A stretch of 64,000 bases of DNA from assembly GCF_050948215.1 (NCBI RefSeq), contig NW_027488580.1, positions 1,054,001 through 1,118,000 of the forward strand, read 5' to 3'. Below, piece after piece: positions 15,825-29,345 of this stretch. The number at the start of each line of letters is the position of its first letter. Position 1 is the first letter of the stretch. Source of the stretch: Halictus rubicundus (Eukaryota > Arthropoda > Insecta > Hymenoptera > Halictidae). The translations under genes and the position numbers were made by a program. The notes under the pieces are model-generated. The model had not been told where the DNA came from. It did no database searches and saw only the letters and a list, made by a program, of their open reading frames with translations.

Positions 15825-16947
15825 ATCCTCTATCCTATCCTATTCTATCCTCTATCCTATCCTATTCTATCCTCTATCCTATCCTATCCTCTATCCTGTA
15901 ATATCCTCTATCCTATCCTATCCTATCCTCTATCCTATCCTATCCTGTATCCTATCCTATCCTCTATCCTATCCAATCCCCTATCCTATCCACTATCCTA
16001 TCCTATCCTCTATCCTATCCTATCCTCTATCCTAACCTATCCTCTATCCTATCCTATCCTCTATCCTATCCTATCCTCTATCCTATACTATCCTCTATCG
16101 TATCTTATCCTCTATCCTATCCTATCCTCTATTCTATACAATCCCCTATCCTATCCTCTATCCCATCCTATCCTCTATTCCATACAATCCCCTATCCTAT
16201 CCTCTATCCTATAATATCCTCCATCCTAAAATATCATCTATCCTATCCTATCCTATCCTCTACCCTATCCTATCCTCCATCCTATCCTATTCTCTATCCT
16301 ATCCTCTACCCTATCCTATCCTGTATCCTATAATATCATTTATCCTATACTATTCTCTATCCTATCCTATCCTCTATCCTATACTATCCTCTATCGTATC
16401 CTAACCTCTATCCGAACCTATCCTCTATCCTATCCTATTCTGTATCCTATACTCTACCCTATCCTATCCTCTATCGTATCCTATCCTCTATCCTATCCAA
16501 TCCTCGATCCTATCCTATCCTCTATCCTATCCTATTCTATCCTCTATCCTATCCTATTCTATCCTCTATCCTATCCTATCCTCTATCCTGTAATATCCTC
16601 TATCCTATCCTATCCTATCCTCTATCCTATCCTATCCTGTATCCTATCCTATCCTCTATCCTATCCAATCCCCTATCCTATCCACTATCCTATCCTATCC
16701 TCTATCCTATCCTATCCTCTATCCTAACCTATCCTCTATCCTATCCTATCCTCTATCCTATCCTATCCTCTATCCTATACTATCCTCTATCGTATCTTAT
16801 CCTCTATCCTATCCTATCCTCTATTCTATACAATCCCCTATCCTATCCTCTATCCCATCCTATCCTCTATTCCATACAATCCCCTATCCTATCCTCTATC
16901 CTATAATATCCTCCATCCTAAAATATCATCTATCCTATACTATTCTC
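15564..16947 (+). repeat. 692-bp tandem pair of higher-order units
   Basis: Two adjacent copies lie at about 15,564-16,255 and 16,256-16,947. Anchors are CTCGATCC at 15,811 and 16,503, and TCCTCTACCC at 15,564 and 16,256, all 692 bp apart. The first copy ends by returning to the start of the unit after CCTAAAATATC. The second continues into different satellite, as expected for one unequal-exchange event. 692 is not a multiple of 17, which shows that the unit contains pentamer-level indels. Confidence 0.8.
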
Positions 16948-19940
16948 TATCCTATCCTATCGTCTATCCTATACTATCCTCTATCGTATCCTATCCTCTA
17001 TCCTATCCTACCCTCTATTCTATCCAATCCCCTATCCTATCATCTATCCGAACCTATCCTCTATCCTATCCTATCCTCTATCCTATAATATCAGCTATCC
17101 TATACTATTCTCTATCCTATCCTATCCTCTATCCTATCCTACCCTCTATTCTATCCAATCCCCTATCCTATCATCTATCCGAACCTATCCTCTATCCTAT
17201 CCTATCCTCTATCCTATAATATCAGCTATCCTATACTATTCTCTATCCTATCCTATCCTCTATCCTATCCTATTCTGTATCCTATACTCTACCCTATCCT
17301 ATCCTCTATCCGATCCTATCCTCTATCCTATCTTATCCTCCATCCTATCCTATTCTCTATCCTATCCTCTACCCTATCCTATCCTGTATCCTATAATATC
17401 ATTTATCCTATACTATTCTCTATCCTATCCTATCCTCTATCCTATACTATCCTCTATCGTATCCTAACCTCTATCCGAACCTATCCTCTATCCTATCCTA
17501 TCCTCTATGCTATCCAATCCTCTATCCTATCCTATCCTATCCTCTACCCTATCCTATCCTCCATCCTATCCTATTCTCTATCCTATCCTCTACCCTATCC
17601 TATCCTGTATCCTATAATATCATTTATCCTATACTATTCTCTATCCTATCCTATCCTCTATCCTATACTATCCTCTATCGTATCCTAACCTCTATCCGAA
17701 CCTATCCTCTATCCTATCCTATTCTGTATCCTATACTCTACCCTATCCTATCCTCTATCGTATCCTATCCTCTATCCTATCCAATCCTCGATCCTATCCT
17801 CTATCCTATCCTCTATCGTATCCTATCCTCTAAACGATCCTATCCTCTATACTATCCTATCCTCTATGCTATCTTATCCTCTATCCGATCCTATCCTCTA
17901 TCCTATCCTATCCTCTATCCTATCCTCTATCGTATCCTATCCTCTATCCGATCCTATCCTCTATACTATCCTATCCTCTACCCTATCCTATCCTCTATCC
18001 TATCCTATTCTGTATCCTAAACTCTACCCTATCCTATCCTCTATCCGATCCTATCCTCTATCCTATCCTATCCTCTATCCTATAATATCCTCCATCCTAT
18101 AATATCATCTATCCTATACTATTCTCTATCCTATCCTATCGTCTATCCTATACTATCCTCTATCGTATCCTATACTCTATCCTATCCTACCCTCTATTCT
18201 ACCCAATCCCCTATCCTATCATCTATCCGAACCTATCCTCTATCCTATCCTCTACCCTATCCTATCCTCTATCCTATAATATCATTTATCCTATACTATC
18301 CTCTATCCTATCCTATCCTCTATCCTATACTATCCTCTATCGTATCCTATCCTCTATCCGATCCTATCCTCTATCCTATCCTATCCTCTATCCTATCCTA
18401 TTCTGTATCCTATACTCTACCCTATCCAATCCTCTATCCGATCCTATCCTCTATCCTATCCTATCCTCCATCCTATCCTATTCTCTATCCTATCCTCTAC
18501 CCTATCCTATCCTGTATCCTATAATACCATTTATCCTATACTATTCTCTATCCTATCCTATCCTCTATCCTATACTATCCTCTATCGTATCCTAACCTCT
18601 ATCCGAACCTATCCTCTATCCTATCCTATCCTCTATGCTATCCTATCCTCTATCCTATCCAATCCTCTATCCTATCCTCTATCGTATCCTATCCTCTATC
18701 CGATCCTATCCTCTATACTATCCTATCCTCTACCCTATCCTATCCTCTATCCTATCCTATCCTCTATCCTATCCTATCCTCTACCCTATCCTATCCTCTA
18801 TCCTATCCTATCCTGTATCCTATCCCATTCTCTATCCTATCCTCTAACCTATCCTATCCTCCATCCTATACTATCATCTATCCTATCATATTCTCTATCT
18901 TGTCCTCTATCGTCTGCTCTATCCTATCCTATCCACTATCCTATCCTATCCTCAAACCTATCCTATCCTCTATCCTATCCAATCACCTATCCTATCCTCT
19001 ATACGATCCTATCCTCTATGTTATCTTATCCTCTATCCGATCATATCCGTTATCCTATCCTCTCCTCTACCCTATCTTATCCTCTATCCTATCCAATCAC
19101 CTATCCTATCCTCTATCCGATCCTATCCTCTATCCGATCCTATCCTCTATCCTATACTCTACCCTATCCTATCCTCTATCCTATCCCATAATCTATCCTA
19201 TCCTATCCTCTACCCTATCCTATCCTCTATCATATCCTATCCTCTATCCAATCCAATCCCCTATCCTAACCTCTATCCTGTCCTATCCTCTATCGTATAC
19301 TATTCTCTATCCTATCCTCTACTATATCCTATCCTCTATCCTATCCTCTCCTCTATACTACCCAATCCCCTATCCTATCCTCTATACGATCCTATCCTCT
19401 ATGCTATCTTATCCTCTATCCGATCCTCTTCTGTATAATATACTCTATCCTATCCTATCCTCTACCCTATCCTATCCTCTATCATATCCTATCCTCTATC
19501 CTGTCCTACCCTCTATTCTATCCAATCCCCTATCCTATCATCTATCCGAACCTATCCTCTATCCTATCCTATCCTCTATCCTATAATATCAGCTATCCTA
19601 TACTATTCTCTATCCTATCCTATCCTCTATCCTATACTATCCTCTATCGTATCTTATCCTCTATCCTATCCTATCCTCTATTCTATACAATCCCCTATCC
19701 TATCATCTATCCGAAACTATCCTCTATCCTATCCTATCTTCTATCCTATAATATCTTCTATTCTATACTATTCTCTATCCTATCCTATCCTCTATCCTAT
19801 ACTATCCTCTATCGTATCCTATCCTTTATCCTATCCAATCCTCTATCCTATCATCTATCGTATCCTATCCTCTATCCGATCCTATCCTCTATCCTATCCT
19901 ATCCTCTATGCTATCCAATCCTCTATCCTATCCTATCCTA
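16256..19940 (+). repeat. 3,685-bp tandem duplication, unit 1
   Basis: This is the first of two head-to-tail units. Anchors 3,685 bp apart are CTCGATCC (16,503 and 20,188), CTATGCTATC (17,866 and 21,551; 18,635 and 22,320) and CTATGCTATCC (19,906 and 23,591). The only substitution I noticed between the units is T18900 versus C22585, so the duplication is very recent or the copies are being homogenised. Confidence 0.85.
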
Positions 19941-22900
19941 TCCTCTACCCTATCCTATCCTCCATCCTATCCTATTCTCTATCCTATCCTCTACCCTATC
20001 CTATCCTGTATCCTATAATATCATTTATCCTATACTATTCTCTATCCTATCCTATCCTCTATCCTATACTATCCTCTATCGTATCCTAACCTCTATCCGA
20101 ACCTATCCTCTATCCTATCCTATTCTGTATCCTATACTCTACCCTATCCTATCCTCTATCGTATCCTATCCTCTATCCTATCCAATCCTCGATCCTATCC
20201 TATCCTCTATCCTATCCTATTCTATCCTCTATCCTATCCTATTCTATCCTCTATCCTATCCTATCCTCTATCCTGTAATATCCTCTATCCTATCCTATCC
20301 TATCCTCTATCCTATCCTATCCTGTATCCTATCCTATCCTCTATCCTATCCAATCCCCTATCCTATCCACTATCCTATCCTATCCTCTATCCTATCCTAT
20401 CCTCTATCCTAACCTATCCTCTATCCTATCCTATCCTCTATCCTATCCTATCCTCTATCCTATACTATCCTCTATCGTATCTTATCCTCTATCCTATCCT
20501 ATCCTCTATTCTATACAATCCCCTATCCTATCCTCTATCCCATCCTATCCTCTATTCCATACAATCCCCTATCCTATCCTCTATCCTATAATATCCTCCA
20601 TCCTAAAATATCATCTATCCTATACTATTCTCTATCCTATCCTATCGTCTATCCTATACTATCCTCTATCGTATCCTATCCTCTATCCTATCCTACCCTC
20701 TATTCTATCCAATCCCCTATCCTATCATCTATCCGAACCTATCCTCTATCCTATCCTATCCTCTATCCTATAATATCAGCTATCCTATACTATTCTCTAT
20801 CCTATCCTATCCTCTATCCTATCCTACCCTCTATTCTATCCAATCCCCTATCCTATCATCTATCCGAACCTATCCTCTATCCTATCCTATCCTCTATCCT
20901 ATAATATCAGCTATCCTATACTATTCTCTATCCTATCCTATCCTCTATCCTATCCTATTCTGTATCCTATACTCTACCCTATCCTATCCTCTATCCGATC
21001 CTATCCTCTATCCTATCTTATCCTCCATCCTATCCTATTCTCTATCCTATCCTCTACCCTATCCTATCCTGTATCCTATAATATCATTTATCCTATACTA
21101 TTCTCTATCCTATCCTATCCTCTATCCTATACTATCCTCTATCGTATCCTAACCTCTATCCGAACCTATCCTCTATCCTATCCTATCCTCTATGCTATCC
21201 AATCCTCTATCCTATCCTATCCTATCCTCTACCCTATCCTATCCTCCATCCTATCCTATTCTCTATCCTATCCTCTACCCTATCCTATCCTGTATCCTAT
21301 AATATCATTTATCCTATACTATTCTCTATCCTATCCTATCCTCTATCCTATACTATCCTCTATCGTATCCTAACCTCTATCCGAACCTATCCTCTATCCT
21401 ATCCTATTCTGTATCCTATACTCTACCCTATCCTATCCTCTATCGTATCCTATCCTCTATCCTATCCAATCCTCGATCCTATCCTCTATCCTATCCTCTA
21501 TCGTATCCTATCCTCTAAACGATCCTATCCTCTATACTATCCTATCCTCTATGCTATCTTATCCTCTATCCGATCCTATCCTCTATCCTATCCTATCCTC
21601 TATCCTATCCTCTATCGTATCCTATCCTCTATCCGATCCTATCCTCTATACTATCCTATCCTCTACCCTATCCTATCCTCTATCCTATCCTATTCTGTAT
21701 CCTAAACTCTACCCTATCCTATCCTCTATCCGATCCTATCCTCTATCCTATCCTATCCTCTATCCTATAATATCCTCCATCCTATAATATCATCTATCCT
21801 ATACTATTCTCTATCCTATCCTATCGTCTATCCTATACTATCCTCTATCGTATCCTATACTCTATCCTATCCTACCCTCTATTCTACCCAATCCCCTATC
21901 CTATCATCTATCCGAACCTATCCTCTATCCTATCCTCTACCCTATCCTATCCTCTATCCTATAATATCATTTATCCTATACTATCCTCTATCCTATCCTA
22001 TCCTCTATCCTATACTATCCTCTATCGTATCCTATCCTCTATCCGATCCTATCCTCTATCCTATCCTATCCTCTATCCTATCCTATTCTGTATCCTATAC
22101 TCTACCCTATCCAATCCTCTATCCGATCCTATCCTCTATCCTATCCTATCCTCCATCCTATCCTATTCTCTATCCTATCCTCTACCCTATCCTATCCTGT
22201 ATCCTATAATACCATTTATCCTATACTATTCTCTATCCTATCCTATCCTCTATCCTATACTATCCTCTATCGTATCCTAACCTCTATCCGAACCTATCCT
22301 CTATCCTATCCTATCCTCTATGCTATCCTATCCTCTATCCTATCCAATCCTCTATCCTATCCTCTATCGTATCCTATCCTCTATCCGATCCTATCCTCTA
22401 TACTATCCTATCCTCTACCCTATCCTATCCTCTATCCTATCCTATCCTCTATCCTATCCTATCCTCTACCCTATCCTATCCTCTATCCTATCCTATCCTG
22501 TATCCTATCCCATTCTCTATCCTATCCTCTAACCTATCCTATCCTCCATCCTATACTATCATCTATCCTATCATATTCTCTATCCTGTCCTCTATCGTCT
22601 GCTCTATCCTATCCTATCCACTATCCTATCCTATCCTCAAACCTATCCTATCCTCTATCCTATCCAATCACCTATCCTATCCTCTATACGATCCTATCCT
22701 CTATGTTATCTTATCCTCTATCCGATCATATCCGTTATCCTATCCTCTCCTCTACCCTATCTTATCCTCTATCCTATCCAATCACCTATCCTATCCTCTA
22801 TCCGATCCTATCCTCTATCCGATCCTATCCTCTATCCTATACTCTACCCTATCCTATCCTCTATCCTATCCCATAATCTATCCTATCCTATCCTCTACCC

Positions 22901-23625
22901 TATCCTATCCTCTATCATATCCTATCCTCTATCCAATCCAATCCCCTATCCTAACCTCTATCCTGTCCTATCCTCTATCGTATACTATTCTCTATCCTAT
23001 CCTCTACTATATCCTATCCTCTATCCTATCCTCTCCTCTATACTACCCAATCCCCTATCCTATCCTCTATACGATCCTATCCTCTATGCTATCTTATCCT
23101 CTATCCGATCCTCTTCTGTATAATATACTCTATCCTATCCTATCCTCTACCCTATCCTATCCTCTATCATATCCTATCCTCTATCCTGTCCTACCCTCTA
23201 TTCTATCCAATCCCCTATCCTATCATCTATCCGAACCTATCCTCTATCCTATCCTATCCTCTATCCTATAATATCAGCTATCCTATACTATTCTCTATCC
23301 TATCCTATCCTCTATCCTATACTATCCTCTATCGTATCTTATCCTCTATCCTATCCTATCCTCTATTCTATACAATCCCCTATCCTATCATCTATCCGAA
23401 ACTATCCTCTATCCTATCCTATCTTCTATCCTATAATATCTTCTATTCTATACTATTCTCTATCCTATCCTATCCTCTATCCTATACTATCCTCTATCGT
23501 ATCCTATCCTTTATCCTATCCAATCCTCTATCCTATCATCTATCGTATCCTATCCTCTATCCGATCCTATCCTCTATCCTATCCTATCCTCTATGCTATC
23601 CAATCCTCTATCCTATCCTATCCTA
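19941..23625 (+). repeat. 3,685-bp tandem duplication, unit 2
   Basis: This is the second head-to-tail unit. Similarity continues to about 23,645, where this copy reads CTCTACCC and the start of a third unit would read CTCCATCC. This marks the exit of the duplication. Unit 2 is followed by different satellite at 23.65-24.97 kb. Confidence 0.85.
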
Positions 23626-23645
23626 TCCTCTACCCTATCCTATCC

Positions 23646-24970
23646 TCTACCCTATCCTATCATCTGTCCTATCCTATCCTCTATCCTATCCTATCCTCTA
23701 TCCTATACTATCCTCTATCGTATCCTAACCTCTATCCGAACCTATCCTCTATCCTATCCTATCCTCTATGCTATCCAATCCTCTATCCTATCCTATCCTA
23801 TCCTCTACCCTATCCTATCCTCTATCCTATCCTATCCTCTATCCTATCCTATCCTCTATCCTATCCAATCCCCTATCCTGTCCTCTATCCGATCCTATCC
23901 TCTATCCTATTCTATTCTCTATCCTATCCTCTACCCTATCCTATCCTCTATCCGATCCTATCCTCTATCCTATCCTATTCTCTATCCTATCCTCTACCCT
24001 ATCCTATCATCTATCCTATAATATCATCTATCCTATACTATTCTCTATCCTATCTTATCCTCTATCCTATACTATCCTGTATCGTATCCTGTCCTCTATC
24101 CGATCCTATCCTCTATCCTATCCTATCCTCTATCCTATCCTATCCTCAATCCTATCCTATTATGTATCCTATACTCTACCCTATCCTATCCTCTATTCTA
24201 TCCTATCCTCTATCCTATCCAATCCTCTATCCTATCCTCTATCCTATCCTATTCTGTATCCTATACTCTACCCTATCCTATCCTCTATCGTATCCTATCC
24301 TCTATCCTATCCAATCCTCGATCCTATCCTCTATCCTATCCTCTATCGTATCCTATCCTCTAAACGATCCTATCCTCTATACTATCCTATCCTCTATGCT
24401 ATCTTATCCTCTATCCGATCCTATCCTCTATCCTATCCTATCCTCTATCCTATCCTCTATCGTATCCTATCCTCTATCCGATCCTATCCTCTATACTATC
24501 CTATCCTCTACCCTATCCTATCCTCTATCCTATCCTATTCTGTATCCTATACTCTACCCTATCCTATCCTCTATCCGATCCTATCCTCTATCCGATCCTA
24601 TCCTCTATCCTATCCTATCCTCTATCCTATCCTATTCTCTATCCTATCATCTACCCTATCCTATCCTGTATCCTATCCAATCACCTATCCCATCCTCTAT
24701 ACGATCCTATCCTCTATCCTATCCTATCCTCTATCCTATAATATCATCTATGCTACACTATTCTCTATCCTATCCTATCCTATCCTCTATGCTATCCAAT
24801 CCTCTATCCTATCCACTATCCTATCCTATCCTCAATCCTATCCTATCCTCAACCCTATCCTATCCTCTATCCTATCCTATTCTATCCTCTATCCTATCCT
24901 ATTCTATCCTCTATCCTATCCTATCCTCTATCCTGTAATATCCTCTATCCTATCCTATCCTATCCTCTAT
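23646..24970 (+). repeat. Satellite linker between higher-order blocks
   Basis: This is standard 17-bp satellite joining the 3,685-bp pair to block B. It includes the monomer set CTCTAAACGATCC (near 24,358) followed by CTATGCTATC. At 24.6-24.9 kb it has a stretch with CTACACTATTC and CTCAACCC that also occurs at 3.4-3.6 and 14.4-14.6 kb. No gene is seen. Confidence 0.65.
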
Positions 24971-27900
24971 CGTCTCCTCTATCCTATCCTATCCTGTATC
25001 CTATCCTATCCTCTATCCTATCCAATCCCCTATCCTATCCACTATCCTATCCTATCCTCTATCCTATCCTATCCTCTATTCCATACAATCCCCTATCCTA
25101 TCCTCTATCCTATAATATCCTCCATCCTAAAATATCATCTATCCTATACTATTCTCTATCCTATCCTATCGTCTATCCTATGCTATCCTCTATCGTATCC
25201 TATCCTCTATCCTATCCTACCCTCTATTCTATCCAATCCCCTATCCTATCATCTATCCGAACCTATCCTCTATCCTATCCTATCCTCTATCCTATAATAT
25301 CAGCTATCCTATACTATTCTCTATCCTATCCTATCCTCTATCCTATCCTACCCTCTATTCTATCCAATCCCCTATCCTATCATCTATCCGAACCTATCCT
25401 CTATCCTATCCTATCCTCTATCCTATAATATCAGCTATCCTATACTATTCTCTATCCTATCCTATCCTCTATCCTATCCTATTCTGTATCCTATACTCTA
25501 CCCTATCCTATCCTCTATCCGATCCTATCCTCTATCCTACCCTATCCTCCATCCTATCCTATTCTCTATCCTATCCTCTACCCTATCCTATCCTGTATCC
25601 TATAATATCATTTATCCTATACTATTCTCTATCCTATCCTATCCTCTATCCTATACTATCCTCTATCGTATCCTAACCTCTATCCGAACCTATCCTCTAT
25701 CGTATCCTATCCTCTATGCTATCTTATCCTCTATCCGATCCTATCCTCTATCCTATCCTATCCCCTATCCTATCCTCTATCGTATCCTATCCTCTATCCG
25801 ATCCTATCCTCTATACTATCCTATCCTCTACCCTATCCTATCCTCTATCCTATCCTATTCTGTATCCTAAACTCTACCCTATCCTATCCTCTATCCGATC
25901 CTATCCTCTATCCTATCCTATCCTCTATCCTATAATATCCTCCATCCTATAATATCATCTATCCTATACTATTCTCTATCCTATACTATCCTCTATCGTA
26001 TCCTATCCTCTATCCGATCCTATCCTCTATCCTATCCTATCCTCTATCCTATACTATCCTCTATCGTATCTTATCCTCTATCCTATCCTATCCTCTATTC
26101 TATACAATCCCCTATCCTATCCTCTATCCTATACTATCCTCTATCGTATCCTATCCTCTATCCGATCCTATCCTCTATCCTATCCTATCCTCTATCCTAT
26201 CCTATTCTGTATCCTATACTCTACCCTATCCTATCCTCTATCCTATCCTATCCTCCATCCTATCCTATTCTCTATCCTATCCTCTACCCTATCCTATCCT
26301 GTATCCTATAATATCATTTATCCTATACTATTCTCTATCCTATCCTATCCTCTATCCTATACTATCCTCTATCGTATCCTAACCTCTATCCGAACCTATC
26401 CTCTATCCTATCCTATCCTCTATGCTATCCAATCCTCTATCCTGTCCTATCCTCTACCCTATCCTATCCTCTATCCTATCCTATCCTCTATCCTATCCTA
26501 TCCTCTACCCTATCCTGTCCTCTATCCGATCCTATCCTCTATCCTATTCTATTCTCTATCCTATCCTCTACCCTATCCTATCCTCTATCCTATAATATCA
26601 TCTATCCTATACTATTCTCTATCCTATCCTCTCCTCTACCCTATCCTATCCTCTATCCTATCCAATCACCTATCCTATCCTCTATCCGATCCTATCCTCT
26701 ATCCGATCCTATCCTCTATCCGATCCTATCCTCTATCCTATACTCTACCCTATCCTATCCTCTATCCTATCCCATAATCTATCCTATCCTATCCTCTACC
26801 CTATCCTATCCTCTATCATATCCTATCCTCTATCCAATCCAATCCCCTATCCTAACCTCTATCCTGTCCTATCCTCTATCGTATACTATTCTCTATCCTA
26901 TCCTCTACTATATCCTACCCTCTATCCTATCCTCTCCTCTATACTACCCAATCCCCTATCCTATCCTCTATACGATCCTATCCTCTATGCTATCTTATCC
27001 TCTATCCGATCCTCTTCTGTATAATATACTCTATCCTATCCTATCCTCTACCCTATCCTATCCTCTATCATATCCTATCCTCTATCCTATCCAATCCCCT
27101 ATCCTAACCTCTATCCTGTCCTATCCTCTATCGTATACTATTCTCTATCCTATCCTCTACTATATCCTATCCTCTATCCTATCCTCTCCTCTATACTACC
27201 CAATCCCCTATCGTAACCTCTATCCTGTCCTATCCTCTATCGTATACTATTCTCTATCCTATCCTCTACTATATCCTATCCTCTATCCTATCCTCTCCTC
27301 TATACTACCCAATAACCTATCCTATCCTCTATCCGATCCTATCCTCTATCCGATCCTATCCTCTATCCTATACTCTACCCTATCCTATCCTCTATCCTAT
27401 CCTATAATCTATCCTATCCTATCCTCTACCCTATCCTATCCTCTATCATATCCTATCCTCTATCCTATCCAATCCCCTATCCTAACCTCTATCCTGTCCT
27501 ATCCTCTATCGTATACTATTCTCTATCCTATCCTCTACTATATCCTATCCTCTATCCTATCCTCTCCTCTATACTACCCAATCCCCTATCCTATCCTCTA
27601 TACGATCCTATCCTCTATGCTATCTTATCCTCTATCCGATCCTATCCTCTATCCTATCCTATCCTCTATCCTATCCTCTATCGTATCCTATCCTCTATCC
27701 GATCCTATCCTCTATACTATCCTATCCTCTACCCTATCCTATCCTCTATCCTATCCTATTCTGTATCCTATACTCTACACTATCCTATCCTCTATCGTAT
27801 CCTATCCTCTATCCTATCCAATCCTCGATCCTATCCTCTATCCTATCCTCTATCGTATCCTATCCTCTAAACGATCCTATCCTCTATACTATCCTATCCT

Positions 27901-29345
27901 CTATGCTATCTTATCCTCTATCCGATCCTATCCTCTATCCTATCCTATCCTCTATCCAATCCTCTTCTGTATAATATACTCTACCCTATCCTATCCTCTA
28001 TCCGATCCTATCCTATTCTCTATCCTATCCTCTATCCTATCCTATCCTCTATCCTATCCAATCCCCTATCTTATCCTCTATCCTATCCTATCCTCTATTC
28101 TATCCAATCCCCTATCCTATCATCTATCCGAGCCTATCCTCTATCCTATCCTATCCTCTATCCTATAATATCATCTATCCTATCCTATCCACTATCCTAT
28201 CCGATCCTCAATCCTATCCTATCATGAATCCTCTCCTATCCTCTATCCTATCCTATCCTGTATCCTATCCTATCCTCTATCCTATAATATCCTCTATCCT
28301 ATCCTATCCTCTATCCTATCCTATTCTGTATCCTATACTCTACCCTATCCTATCCTCTATCCTATCCTATCCTCTATCGTATCCTATCCTCTATCCTATC
28401 CTATCCTCTATCCTATCCAATCCCCTATCCTATCCTCTATCCTGTCCTATCCTCTATCCTATACTATTCTCTATCCTATCCTCTACCCTATCCTATCCTC
28501 TATCCTATCCTCTTCTTATTCTACCCAATCCCCTATCCTATCCTCTATCCGATCCTATCCTCTATCCTATCCTATCCTCTATCCTATAATATCATCTATC
28601 CTATACTATTCTCTATCCTATCCTATCCTCTATCCTATACTATCCTCTATCGTATCCTATCCTCTATCCTATCCTATCCTCTATTCTATCCAATCCCCTA
28701 TCCTATCATCTATCCGAGCCTATCCTTTATCGTATCCTATCCTCTATCCTATAATATCATCTATCCTATCCTATCCACTATCCTATCCGATCCTCAATCC
28801 TATCTTATCATGAATCCTCTCCTATCCTCTATCCTATCCTATCCTCTATCCTATACTATCCTCTATCGTATCCTATCCTCTATCCTATCCTACCCTCTAT
28901 TCTATCCAATTCCCTATCCTATCATCTATCCGAACCTATCCTCTTTCCTATCCTATCCTCTATCCTATACTATTCCCTATCCTATCCTCTACCCTATCCT
29001 ATCCTCTATCCTATCCTCTCCTCTATACTACCCAATCTCCTATCCTATCCTCTATCCTATCCTCTCCTCTATACTACCCAATCTCCTATCCTATCCTCTA
29101 TCCTATCCTATCCTCTACCCTATCCTATCCTCATGTCCTATCGTATCATGTCCTCTATCCTATCCAATCCCCTAGCCTATCCTCTATTCTGTCCTATCCT
29201 CTATCCTATACTATTCTCTATCCTATCCTCTACCCTATCCTATCCTCTATCCTATCCTCTCCTCTATACTACCCAATCCCCTATCCTATCCTCTATCCGA
29301 TCCTATCCTCTACCCGATCCTATCCTCTATCCTATCCTATCCTCT
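24971..29345 (+). repeat. Higher-order block B, right copy
   Basis: This is the counterpart of 5,622-10,806, with the same order of variant monomers. It lacks about 148 bp relative to the left copy near 25.1 kb and 434 bp near 26.6 kb, and gains 114 bp near 27.65 kb. It leads straight into block A copy 3, exactly as the left copy leads into block A copy 2. The whole A+B composite of roughly 9-10 kb was therefore copied together. Confidence 0.75.
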
